Positions 9,867-18,097 of a stretch of DNA of 64,000 nt are shown here, piece after piece; positions within the stretch are counted from its first letter, which is position 1, and each line of letters begins with the position of its first letter. The translations under genes and the position numbers were made by a program. The notes under the pieces are model-generated. The model was not told where the DNA came from, made no database searches, and saw nothing but the letters and a program-made list of their open reading frames with translations. This DNA is from Candidatus Obscuribacterales bacterium (lineage in GTDB: Bacteria > Cyanobacteriota > Vampirovibrionia > Obscuribacterales > Obscuribacteraceae). The stretch covers positions 310,001 through 374,000 of the forward strand of contig JAIEOQ010000002.1 in NCBI GenBank assembly GCA_019750335.1. Direction: 5' to 3'.

Positions 9867-10863
9867 CGGCGGAGACTTTATTCTCTGGCGTATGTCGCTT
9901 AGCTAACTGTACTGTTTTGTCTGCAAGCCAATCGCTAACAACTTTAACGACTTCCGGCTCCAGATATACCGTTTCTAAATGAATATGCCCTTTGTTTTTT
10001 AACCAATGCAAAGTTTTATCGTGACTGCTTAATTGGTCCATAACTTTTTCAATATCTTTCGGCTCGAAAAGCTTGTCTTTAGTGCCTTCCAATACAAGAA
10101 CCGGCATATGCTCCGGAATCATCGGCAAGAATCTCAAACTTTCTTTATTGAACCAGCGAGTTTTAACCAACTCCCCAATATTCATTCTATTGCGAGCAAG
10201 CGGATCGCTTATGCGTTCATCGGCAATTTGCGGATTTTCAGATACGCGCGAACGCAAAAAAGGCTCAATGCTTAGCTGTGTACGCGGCTTGAACATAATC
10301 GTCAGCACTTGAGCAACAACTGTCGGTCCGACAAAAAATCGTTGTTTGATACCGGGACTGGAAAGAATCATACCGTCAGCAGAATCAGGATTGTTTGCCA
10401 CCAGGCGAACAGCCATATTCGCACCGACACTTTCTCCCATAAGAAAAATTGGCTTGCTTGGATAAAGCTGCCTTAACTTTGCCAGCAAAGCTTTCAGATC
10501 ACTTTCACTGGGACGATAGAGAATGCGGCGACTGGGATCTTTTGGATCGTCATGACCTTTGTACCAGGAACCAAAGCCACGCATATCCGTTGCAAATACA
10601 GCGTAGTCAAGCTCAGATAGCTGGCGTGAAATTGCGCTGTAGCTTCTAGCATGCAAAGTAGCGCCATGAAGGGCAACAATAATTGCTTTCGGATCCGCTT
10701 GGCGTCGCGAAGCCCAAGAATAAATCGGGATTCCGAGCTCGGTACTTATGTCGTCGGTTAACTTCGCTTCTAAATCTTGTGCAAGCGCAGCCGGACTAAA
10801 CAAAATTAGCAGTGCTAACTGGCAAGCTATCAGCTTAACCGCATGCCAGGCTGTTTTTTGCAT
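9844..10863 (-). CDS. Exported alpha/beta hydrolase (monoacylglycerol lipase/serine aminopeptidase-like)
   Basis: About 339 residues from the ATG at 10863, which has GGAAGAG upstream and gives a proper signal peptide. The hydrolase fold shows the oxyanion segment ALHGAT, nucleophile Ser145 in GESVG, a late Asp in LEGTKDKLFEP and His in KGHIHLET. The family includes monoacylglycerol lipases and lysophospholipases; the substrate is unknown. It is clearly related to the hydrolase half of the gene at 12334-13878 (both share RGFGSW and KPIFL-GES blocks), suggesting an old duplication within this cluster. Confidence 0.85.
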   Translation of the reverse strand: MQKTAWHAVKLIACQLALLILFSPAALAQDLEAKLTDDISTELGIPIYSWASRRQADPKAIIVALHGATLHARSYSAISRQLSELDYAVFATDMRGFGSWYKGHDDPKDPSRRILYRPSESDLKALLAKLRQLYPSKPIFLMGESVGANMAVRLVANNPDSADGMILSSPGIKQRFFVGPTVVAQVLTIMFKPRTQLSIEPFLRSRVSENPQIADERISDPLARNRMNIGELVKTRWFNKESLRFLPMIPEHMPVLVLEGTKDKLFEPKDIEKVMDQLSSHDKTLHWLKNKGHIHLETVYLEPEVVKVVSDWLADKTVQLAKRHTPENKVSAVIEANQL

Positions 10864-10953
10864 GGTTTGTGCACTCTTCCGGAACAAGCTCTACGCTTAA
10901 TAACTCTACTCTAACAGGTAATCTCCTGCCACAGAGTTCCTTAAGGGAAGCGA

Positions 10954-11085
10954 TTATTTTTCGCGGCGTACTTGAGCGGTGGAGATCAGATAACGCGCCC
11001 GCTTGTATTCATCCCAAGCATTACCTTCCGGTGCCGGCATAATTTTGCGCATGATTTCTTGAAACAAATTTTTGATAATTGTCAT
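10954..11085 (-). CDS. Small protein of 43 residues, unknown function
   Basis: An uninterrupted frame from ATG at 11085 to TAA at 10954. It begins MTIIKNLFQEIMRKIMPAP and continues EGNAWDEYKRARYLIST, giving an amphipathic, basic N-terminal helix and a charged C-terminus. An AGGAG sequence lies 9 nt before the ATG, better than many neighbours. It fills the gap between the hydrolase gene and the glycine-zipper gene on the same strand. No family is recognised. A membrane-associated small protein is one possibility. Confidence 0.6.
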   Translation of the reverse strand: MTIIKNLFQEIMRKIMPAPEGNAWDEYKRARYLISTAQVRREK

Positions 11086-11149
11086 GATACGGATCTCCTA
11101 GCTTGATTTATATCTACCCGGCCTTTCAGCGGATCTTCGCTTGACAAAA

Positions 11150-12250
11150 CTAAATGTTGCTTGCATTAGCAACAGCCAAACTGGCCGGGCTGTCTAACTG
11201 TAATTTCAACGTTGTTCCTTGGGATAACGTTACATCGCTCCCTTTACGCAAAAGCAGACTTTCGGCTACACCAAGCCCGGCGCCGATGGCTAGCCCGGAC
11301 CAAGCTCCACGTCCAGCACCGCGACCGCGTCCGGATATGGCGCCGATAGTCGTACCAAGAACAGCGCCGGCACCGGCACCTACGGCACCACCGATCAGAG
11401 CTCTTTTCATTTTATCCTTGCTATTTTCACCGGCAAAAATATCGCTACGATCGTCCCCTTTTTCTGTATAACCAGCTACAGTGCCGACAATATGAGCATC
11501 AATCGCTGTTTCATTACCATCAAGAGTACGAATACCGTTAAATTTCATACCTAATGTTCCAGCCTTAGACATTCTGTTGCCTGAAGCTGATTCAGTAATC
11601 TGTCCGCGAATTCTGGAACCGGCAGGTATGATGGCATCACCGAGAACCACTGTTTCAGCCAACTCCGCTTCAATTAAATCCCCAGGCTTAGCAGTAGCGC
11701 TGGTAACAGCCGTAACCAGCTTGACCGGCAAAGTCATGCCGGCTGGTACATATACTACTTTTCCGCGCTGGTAATAAGGCACTGTCGAACCGGTATGAGT
11801 ATCGGCGCTACCGACAGTGATATCACTGGCAGTACCAGTAAGTTGATTGACGAATTGGTCTACAGCTGACTTATTAGCCATTGCCAGCTTCATTTTTTGC
11901 AGCCAACGGTCAGCTAAAACAGACGGAGTAACACCGGCTTGCTTAGCGCTGGCAGCATCGACTGTAGCCACATAAAAGCCGCCAAGGGTAATCACCGGCT
12001 GACCTTTTACATAAACAATCTGTACAGCATTAGCAGTGCGATCGTTGGAAGCAACAAGAGAATTCTCAATATTACGTTGAATCTTGTCAGCACGCTCAGA
12101 GGCCGAAAGACCACCGGCAGCAGCGCTAATGTCAATGACCTCCTGACCGGCAAATCGTACCGGCACGGCAGAAGCGGGAAGGATTCCCAAGCCGGCAAAC
12201 TGACTGCAAGAAACTAGCACAACCAGACAAGACGCGAGTTGGGATTTCAT
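11150..12250 (-). CDS. Exported glycine-zipper protein with TrbI/VirB10-like beta segment
   Basis: About 366 residues from the ATG at 12250, chosen because GAGGT lies 5 nt upstream and the signal peptide then starts at MKSQLAS. The middle part (around residues 170-260: a GDLIEAELAE segment, then AIIPAGSRIRGQI) resembles the extracellular beta domain seen in TrbI/VirB10-like and SAF-like proteins. Residues about 280-335 are a Gly/Ala-rich helical hairpin (glycine zipper, GGAVGAGAGAVLG), expected to insert into or cross a membrane. An envelope-spanning or surface role is likely. The true family is uncertain because glycine zippers are common. Confidence 0.72.
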   Translation of the reverse strand: MKSQLASCLVVLVSCSQFAGLGILPASAVPVRFAGQEVIDISAAAGGLSASERADKIQRNIENSLVASNDRTANAVQIVYVKGQPVITLGGFYVATVDAASAKQAGVTPSVLADRWLQKMKLAMANKSAVDQFVNQLTGTASDITVGSADTHTGSTVPYYQRGKVVYVPAGMTLPVKLVTAVTSATAKPGDLIEAELAETVVLGDAIIPAGSRIRGQITESASGNRMSKAGTLGMKFNGIRTLDGNETAIDAHIVGTVAGYTEKGDDRSDIFAGENSKDKMKRALIGGAVGAGAGAVLGTTIGAISGRGRGAGRGAWSGLAIGAGLGVAESLLLRKGSDVTLSQGTTLKLQLDSPASLAVANASNI

Positions 12251-12333
12251 TTCAAACCTCATTTCAAACAACAAAGGATTAGACGCCTAAGCTAAAAACG
12301 TGTTCCCGCAGAGCACCTTCCTGACAACAAGGT

Positions 12334-13878
12334 TTATTGCGACGGCAAGATCTTCTCAATGCCTTTGATCATGCCATCCAAACCGGCATAGCCAACTTGA
12401 AACTGGACGACATCACCTTGTTCCGTCAGAAAAACAGTAGTCGGCACCGGACCGATTGCAAAATAATCGACTATCCCTTCATTATTTGGATCGTCAACAT
12501 CGATGGTTTGCAATAGCAGCTTGTCCCCATAACGTTTTTCTATTTCAACAGTTGTCGCCGTCATGTCTTTACAGGGCTCGCACCATTTTGCGTTAAAAAG
12601 TACAACAGCTGGTTTTTTACCAAAGATCTGGTTGGAGGGAAGAAGCAAACCATGCTCATCTGATTGAACTAACGACTGGGGCAAAGACATCATCATTGCA
12701 TTAGCCTTTTTTGAAACAGCGGATCCGGCTTTGGCGTAACGCCTGGCCAAACGAAAGTTGCGAAAGGCTAAAAGCGGATGGTGGGCTTTATAGTGGGCGA
12801 TCCCGAGCAGATAATGCACCTCCGGATCTTTTGCACTTCTTTTTGCTGCTGCATGCAAAGTTTTAATAGCAAGCGAAAGCTTATCTTCTTTAAGAGCCTC
12901 ACGTGCTTCGACCAGTAGAGACGTAGACTGCGATACGGGATCCGTCTCTACAAGCCTTGCCCCTGTACTATATTTAGATATCCACTGCGCCACTTGTTCT
13001 AAAACTTGATCCGAGCATTGTCCTTCTTCAAAAATGAGATGCTCGCTATTAGGCACCATGATCATTTCTTTTTCTTTGGTCGCCAGCTCTTGATATAGCT
13101 CTTCCGTGCCTTCCGGCTTGACTAATCCGTCTTTGCTTCCTTGCACCATCAGCACCGGCAAATTTTTTATTTCTTTGGCCGCATCATGATTACGATTCAT
13201 AAAAGCTTGAAACTGAACTAAATCCCGCGGCGAAAGATCCATACGGTTCAAGGGATCTTCAGCCCATTGCTCCCGCAATTCAGGATTTTGTGTAGCTTGG
13301 TTGACAACACTTTTACCGATATCAAAGCCACGACGTGGTCCACCGGCTACCAAATGCAAAGCAACAGCCAGATTCATTTTTTTCTCTTTAAAGCGATCTC
13401 CGGAAGCGCAAGCCGATATCACCCCGGACATCAAATCAGGATAAGCAGCCGCACACTGCAAAACAATGGCACCACCCATAGATTCACCGACTAAAAAAAT
13501 CGGCTTGCCATAATGAGCTTTGCTGATCCATTCAAGAGTGCCGCGTAAATCTTCAATGCAAGCTTTAAAATCGACATCTTTATGCCCTTTAGCTTCCATC
13601 CAAGAGCCAAAGCCACGTACATCGATAGCATAAGTCGGTAAACCTTGAGCCGACATTTTATCGCCGAAAGTCTGCCAAGATTTACTGTTCAACCCCAATC
13701 CGTGTACGCAAAGCAGCACAGCTTTAGTTGGCACACCGGGACGTACCCAGGCCAGACAGGGCACATCACCACGCACTTTGCCCGATTTTTGAGACGAACT
13801 AATTTTCGCCATACCCAACGGCGAAGAGCCAACCAACAAAATAAGACTGATAGCGATTGCTAAAACTTTCCAGTACAT
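12334..13878 (-). CDS. Exported fusion: alpha/beta hydrolase, TPR, thioredoxin
   Basis: 514 residues from the ATG at 13878 (GGGGA just upstream). Residues 1-24 are a signal peptide or anchor. Residues about 40-310 are an alpha/beta hydrolase with CVHGLG, nucleophile Ser133 in GESMGG, and a catalytic His in NSEHLIF. Residues about 330-405 hold one or two TPR units. Residues about 415-514 are a thioredoxin domain with WCEPC (Cys433, Cys436) and GPVPTTVF cis-proline. Combining a lipase-like hydrolase with a thioredoxin in one exported chain is unusual; I see no frameshift or junction that would suggest an artefact. It starts 13 bp after the upstream membrane-protein gene and is probably co-transcribed with it. 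Confidence 0.85.
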   Translation of the reverse strand: MYWKVLAIAISLILLVGSSPLGMAKISSSQKSGKVRGDVPCLAWVRPGVPTKAVLLCVHGLGLNSKSWQTFGDKMSAQGLPTYAIDVRGFGSWMEAKGHKDVDFKACIEDLRGTLEWISKAHYGKPIFLVGESMGGAIVLQCAAAYPDLMSGVISACASGDRFKEKKMNLAVALHLVAGGPRRGFDIGKSVVNQATQNPELREQWAEDPLNRMDLSPRDLVQFQAFMNRNHDAAKEIKNLPVLMVQGSKDGLVKPEGTEELYQELATKEKEMIMVPNSEHLIFEEGQCSDQVLEQVAQWISKYSTGARLVETDPVSQSTSLLVEAREALKEDKLSLAIKTLHAAAKRSAKDPEVHYLLGIAHYKAHHPLLAFRNFRLARRYAKAGSAVSKKANAMMMSLPQSLVQSDEHGLLLPSNQIFGKKPAVVLFNAKWCEPCKDMTATTVEIEKRYGDKLLLQTIDVDDPNNEGIVDYFAIGPVPTTVFLTEQGDVVQFQVGYAGLDGMIKGIEKILPSQ

Positions 13879-13891
13879 CTTTTCCCCACAG

Positions 13892-15151
13892 TTATAATTG
13901 ATCCAATTCCTGCTCCAGCAAGTCTTTGTCCGTCGAATAAGCAACCTGCTCCTTTGTCAAAACAGTCAGTTTTTGAGCGTATTCTTGAGCTTCGACAATT
14001 GCTTTTTGATTCTCAGCATTCATCAACTCTTCAGCACGCTTAGCACGAATGCGATTACGCGCATCGATAAAAACATTGCGCATGTTGTTCACGATTTGGC
14101 GCAGAATCGGAAATCCCATGAAGAAGATTGCATAAATCAGCCCTAGTTTCACTTGCTCAGCATACGGCATGAGCGGTTGAAACCAGTCAATATGCTTCCA
14201 CAAAGCATAAGCTCCGCAAAGATTTGCTCCGGCAAAAAAGAAGACCCATTGCAAACGTTCCAGCGGCAGCTTGGAAAATTTCCAGAACTCTTCTTGCAAA
14301 TTCTCCGGCAGCTTGATCAACCGAGAATAATCTGCAGCTGTAATTTGCAAAGAAGGGAAGGTATAAACTATCCGTCCACCATCGGTCACTTCCGGAATGC
14401 CTTCAAAGCGCACAAGCACCGGGAAGACAGCATGGTCGTTCATTTTTGCCGATAACAAATAAGGCGCAAGCTGTTCAGCAGTAACAACTCCGTTGCACAG
14501 CCGGATCAGCTGCGCGATATTTTGCCATTGCAAGTCGCTTGTTTTTTTATTCGGATCACCATCCCCAAACAAGAAACTAAAACAGTTGGAAAAGAAACCT
14601 TGATTCGGCTGTTCGACTTGCATTCCGAGATATTCCACCGGACGTTCAGCCTGAGTTTCACCACCGGTAAAAACACTCCAAGAGAAGAAGATTAGCAACT
14701 CTTGCCAATCAAAGAAGTCGGCATCAAGTTCAAAGCCGTCCATATCACCATCGGCCCCTTCGGAAGCACCGATGCCGAAAATGATAAATACAAGAGCAAC
14801 GATAAAAACAAGACTGATAGTAATGAAAGAAGCGATAAGCAAAATGCCGAATGAAATTCGCAAACAATAAAATAACGCGGCGGAAACTTTTGCCAAAATC
14901 ATTTGCAAAAACTTGCGCACACCGCTTGCGTTATAGACTGCTTCAAAATCAGAAGGAAATGAATAAAGAATTTCGCCGCTTTTGGATACTTCAAGCTTGC
15001 CTAAAGTTTCAAAAGCAACTTTGTTTAGTTCAATACGAGTTTGCGCCAAAGGTAAAGCCGCGGCGGCAGCCACATCGGCAGCGCTGACCTTACGTCCGAG
15101 CTGCTTAATCGCCTGTAGAATTTTTACTTTAGCCGACAGAGTAATTTCCAC
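13892..15151 (-). CDS. Membrane protein with duplicated winged-helix-like domain
   Basis: 419 residues, GTG start at 15151 (an ATG nearby is out of frame). Two related segments, residues about 5-68 and 205-270, each look like a small winged-helix and end in IL/IVY-S/T-FPS, indicating an internal duplication. The first is followed by a long hydrophobic hairpin (about 80-130) and an acidic loop rich in Asp/Gly; the second by two more membrane segments (about 300-350) and a basic, Ala/Glu-rich C-terminal helix. I recall similar unnamed membrane proteins in Cyanobacteria but cannot assign a function. It lies 13 bp upstream of the hydrolase-thioredoxin fusion. Confidence 0.78.
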   Translation of the reverse strand: MEITLSAKVKILQAIKQLGRKVSAADVAAAAALPLAQTRIELNKVAFETLGKLEVSKSGEILYSFPSDFEAVYNASGVRKFLQMILAKVSAALFYCLRISFGILLIASFITISLVFIVALVFIIFGIGASEGADGDMDGFELDADFFDWQELLIFFSWSVFTGGETQAERPVEYLGMQVEQPNQGFFSNCFSFLFGDGDPNKKTSDLQWQNIAQLIRLCNGVVTAEQLAPYLLSAKMNDHAVFPVLVRFEGIPEVTDGGRIVYTFPSLQITAADYSRLIKLPENLQEEFWKFSKLPLERLQWVFFFAGANLCGAYALWKHIDWFQPLMPYAEQVKLGLIYAIFFMGFPILRQIVNNMRNVFIDARNRIRAKRAEELMNAENQKAIVEAQEYAQKLTVLTKEQVAYSTDKDLLEQELDQL

Positions 15152-15211
15152 CGCGCCTGAACATGGTGATTCTAGCGTTTTTAAGGCTTAAAAGTCACCA
15201 GTTGGCAGCAA

Positions 15212-16645
15212 TCAATCCTTAACCGTATCAACCGTAGCTTTTATTTTGCCCGAGCGAACCGCTTCCACAAGCAAGGCATGATCTTTCTCCGTTTGATCGG
15301 CGTAAGGCAAAGCAAACTGCATCAGCGCCCGGTCAAAAGTGTCCTTAGTACCGAGATAACCTTTGATAATTGCCGCATCACCGGAACGAGCGTGGGCTTT
15401 AGCCAAAACCGCGCCCATTACTTCGGCACTTTCCACAAGTTGCGGACCTTCCCAAAGCTCAGGCTCAGGCTTAACCTTAGTATCGCGCAATTGGCGGATA
15501 TAGAAGTGTCGCCCGTTGTCAAATTGAGTCCAACCAAGAAATATATCACTGGCTGATTGAACGATCCGTTGTCCGGCGACTACTCGTTGCCCGTGATTAT
15601 CAAAGCTGCTTTTACCGAGATAATCTTCAAGCACCGAACGTCTGGCTTCTTTAATTTGTAAGAAAAGCGGCTCATCATCAGGGGCCAGCATCAAAGCGAC
15701 AGCGCACATAGTGCCGACACTACCAATACCGACAACTTTAATTGCCACATCTTCCATTTTATAGCGATCAAACAGACGGCGACGATCATCTTGCAAAGAT
15801 TCTTTGTAGAGCGTAAAAGCATCCCTGATCCGTTTGTCAAAAGCTTTGCCGTCTTCCGAATCTTTGTGAAAAATCACCGGCGGATTATCCTTAATGCGGC
15901 GTCCACCACCGACCTGCTCTGTAAGCTTCGGAAAATAGTAGTCTTGAATAGTGCGATGCACGGCCTGTTTCAAGCGATCTTTGCGATGTTTTTGCAACTC
16001 CTCGCAGGTCGTACGCTCAATCACTTTATCGAAATCAATGCGGTGATACCAAATATCAAGTATGCTCATACGCGCAAATTCGGAAATATTTTCACGATAA
16101 GCTCGGGCAACAGCTTCCACAGCGGCCGATTCAAATTTAGGCTTCAACCCATTTTCACGGGCAGCTAAAACAAAGCTGACCGCCAAACGTTTTAGGTCCC
16201 ACTCCCAAGGAGCGGGCAAAGTTTCATCAAAATCGTTTATATCAAAAACCACATTCCGTTCTGGTGTGGCAAAAGCACCAAAGTTCAAAAGATGGCAATC
16301 ACCACAGGCTTGAACTCTAATTTTAGTGCTCGGAAGATTGGACAAATCCCAAGCCATGAGCGCTGCCGAACCGCGATAGAACGTAAAAGGCGATTGCAAC
16401 ATGCGCCCCCAACGGATCGGGATAAGCTCAGACAAACGACCTTCATTACCTGCCGCCAAAAGATCAAGTGGGTTCGGACGATTATCAGGCGCCCGCCAAC
16501 CAGCATGAACCTCATGCGGTATGGCAGCTCGCAACGCTTTGCCGCGCTCTCGCCTGTCATCCCGCGGCGAGATGGTGTTGTCGTGCAGAATTGCTTCTTC
16601 ATCCGTCATTTTAGTTGCGGATGTGGAATTGGAGGACTTAGCCAT
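15212..16645 (-). CDS. DUF2252 family protein
   Basis: 477 residues, start ATG at 16645 with GGAG upstream. It matches DUF2252 across its length: QACGDCHLLNFG, the FDINDFDE acidic motif, WEWDLKRLA, and a later GVGSVGT segment. The family appears distantly related to aminoglycoside phosphotransferase/kinase folds, with the CGDCH-NFG and DINDFDE blocks in the place of the catalytic loop and metal site, but its substrate is not known. It appears to stand alone, with about 100 bp of non-coding DNA upstream. Confidence 0.88.
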   Translation of the reverse strand: MAKSSNSTSATKMTDEEAILHDNTISPRDDRRERGKALRAAIPHEVHAGWRAPDNRPNPLDLLAAGNEGRLSELIPIRWGRMLQSPFTFYRGSAALMAWDLSNLPSTKIRVQACGDCHLLNFGAFATPERNVVFDINDFDETLPAPWEWDLKRLAVSFVLAARENGLKPKFESAAVEAVARAYRENISEFARMSILDIWYHRIDFDKVIERTTCEELQKHRKDRLKQAVHRTIQDYYFPKLTEQVGGGRRIKDNPPVIFHKDSEDGKAFDKRIRDAFTLYKESLQDDRRRLFDRYKMEDVAIKVVGIGSVGTMCAVALMLAPDDEPLFLQIKEARRSVLEDYLGKSSFDNHGQRVVAGQRIVQSASDIFLGWTQFDNGRHFYIRQLRDTKVKPEPELWEGPQLVESAEVMGAVLAKAHARSGDAAIIKGYLGTKDTFDRALMQFALPYADQTEKDHALLVEAVRSGKIKATVDTVKD

Positions 16646-16748
16646 TAGCTCTCCACCTTATCTTTAAAAATAGACAGTGCCCAGTTATTCATACCCAAAA
16701 CAGGTAAGAACTAGACTACATAAAGTCAAAAATGACGCTGTTTTTACT

Positions 16749-17603
16749 CTAAGCCGGCTGTAAGATATTTAGCGCCGGTACGGCATTACCGTCCAGATAC
16801 GTTCCCAGTTGGTTGATTGAAAACTGGATCCCGGAATAGAAAGCGCCGAATACACCGTATTTAGCACTGGCCTCATCAAAACGCATCTCATAAATCAGTT
16901 TTTTAAAGACTAAAGGATCGTCAGCATACAGATCGACGCCCCATTCAAAATCGTCGAAACCGATGGAGCCGGAAATCACTTGGGTGACTATACCGTGATA
17001 AGTACGCCCAATTTTGCCATGTTCGAGCATTAGCTTCGCCCGCTCATCAAACGGAAGCATGTACCAATTCACATTTTCGCCACGCTTTTTGTCCATAGGA
17101 TAAAAACAGACATAACGGCGCTGAGGAACATTTGCCCACAAACGACCGGCATTGCGTGGATTATGCTCCTCTTGCTTAAGCATTTCATCAAAAGCTGCGT
17201 TCCATTCGTCCGAGAATGGCTTAAGTTCACGTTTAGCCAGCTCAGCATGAATCTTGCCCGAAGCGTCATAAAGCCCAAGCTCAAGAACCGACACATAAGA
17301 ACCGGCCGGGGTTAGGAATTCAGCTAAACGCGTTTTATCAAAAACAGTTTGCGCGCGAACTAACCCGTCATAATCACGGCTGTAATGAGTCAACATCAAA
17401 TCGGCTTTGTGCCCAAGCAGTTGAGCAAGCCCAACATCGCTTACTTTAGCTTCCTTAAGCGAAGAAAGAGCAGTCTCGGCCTCTTTAACAATCTGACTGC
17501 GGTCAGATTCAGGCAAAATATCCCAAGCCAGACGATCGAAAGCAAACATACGGTGGAGAATCCACCAACCCTCTAGGGATTCCGGAACATTTGGATGGCG
17601 CAT
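16749..17603 (-). CDS. chdC: Coproheme decarboxylase (chlorite dismutase family)
   Basis: About 284 residues from the ATG at 17603 (a TTG at 17630 is possible). ChdC, also called HemQ, converts iron-coproporphyrin III to heme b using peroxide, the last step of the coproporphyrin-dependent heme route. The residues known to matter in the Staphylococcus/Listeria enzymes are present with the right spacing: Tyr168 and Lys172 in YPMDK, the proximal His195 in MLEHGKIG, and Gln208 in IVTQVISG. The strongly conserved GSIGFDDFEWGVDLYADDP block follows. The N-terminal half is the weaker, non-catalytic half of the fold. Heme enzymes of the same route are not in this window. A tRNA-His lies directly upstream on the same strand. 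Confidence 0.9.
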   Translation of the reverse strand: MRHPNVPESLEGWWILHRMFAFDRLAWDILPESDRSQIVKEAETALSSLKEAKVSDVGLAQLLGHKADLMLTHYSRDYDGLVRAQTVFDKTRLAEFLTPAGSYVSVLELGLYDASGKIHAELAKRELKPFSDEWNAAFDEMLKQEEHNPRNAGRLWANVPQRRYVCFYPMDKKRGENVNWYMLPFDERAKLMLEHGKIGRTYHGIVTQVISGSIGFDDFEWGVDLYADDPLVFKKLIYEMRFDEASAKYGVFGAFYSGIQFSINQLGTYLDGNAVPALNILQPA

Positions 17604-17649
17604 AATTTCAAACCTTGCGTTTGCTAGCAATCAATATAAAAATAAAAAA

Positions 17650-17726
17650 TGGGGCAGATGACGGGACTCGAACCCGCGAATACCGGAACCACAATCCAGG
17701 GCCTTAACCACTTGGCGACACCTGCC
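17650..17726 (-). tRNA. tRNA-His (anticodon GUG)
   Basis: Reading the minus strand, an acceptor stem GCAGGTG pairs with CATCTGC; the anticodon stem CTGGA/TCCGG encloses loop TTGTGGT with anticodon GTG; the T arm contains GTTCGAGTC. The extra 5' G (position -1) opposite C73, the identity mark of histidine tRNA, is encoded at 17726, and CCA is encoded (17650-17652). Confidence 0.96.
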
Positions 17727-17791
17727 ATGACGCGGTCAAACATGATAACACCCAAGCCGGGCCTGGGCAATGAATGCAACAGCCAGGTTCT

Positions 17792-18001
17792 TTACTCAGC
17801 TTTATCGACTAAATAACTATGCAAATTTTTTACTTTGCCCAGAAGAGCCTGTAGCAAAGAATCGTAGCTTGAATAATCACGAAAATAAGCCACTCGCTCC
17901 AGATTAACCGGCTCGTCGGCAATAATGGTCACTTCCACGTTTGGCTGGGGCACATAGCCAATCTGATTTGTTAAAACTGCCGACATTACATGTTCGTTCA
18001 T
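17792..18001 (-). CDS. Small conserved-looking protein, unknown function
   Basis: 69 residues starting MNEHVMSAVLTNQIGYVPQ, acidic to neutral, predicted soluble with a beta-rich middle (VEVTIIADEPVN) and a helical C-terminus. The ATG at 18001 is preceded by AAAGG at a good distance. It sits between tRNA-His and feoB on the same strand. I recognise no family; in particular it does not look like FeoA. Confidence 0.65.
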   Translation of the reverse strand: MNEHVMSAVLTNQIGYVPQPNVEVTIIADEPVNLERVAYFRDYSSYDSLLQALLGKVKNLHSYLVDKAE

Positions 18002-18097
18002 AGAACTGCCTTTAATTTAGTTCGGTCTAGCAAGTGATTTCAAGAGCCAACAGTAGCATCGTCAAAGACCAGGGAAAAGTTAAATAAGCGACAAGCT

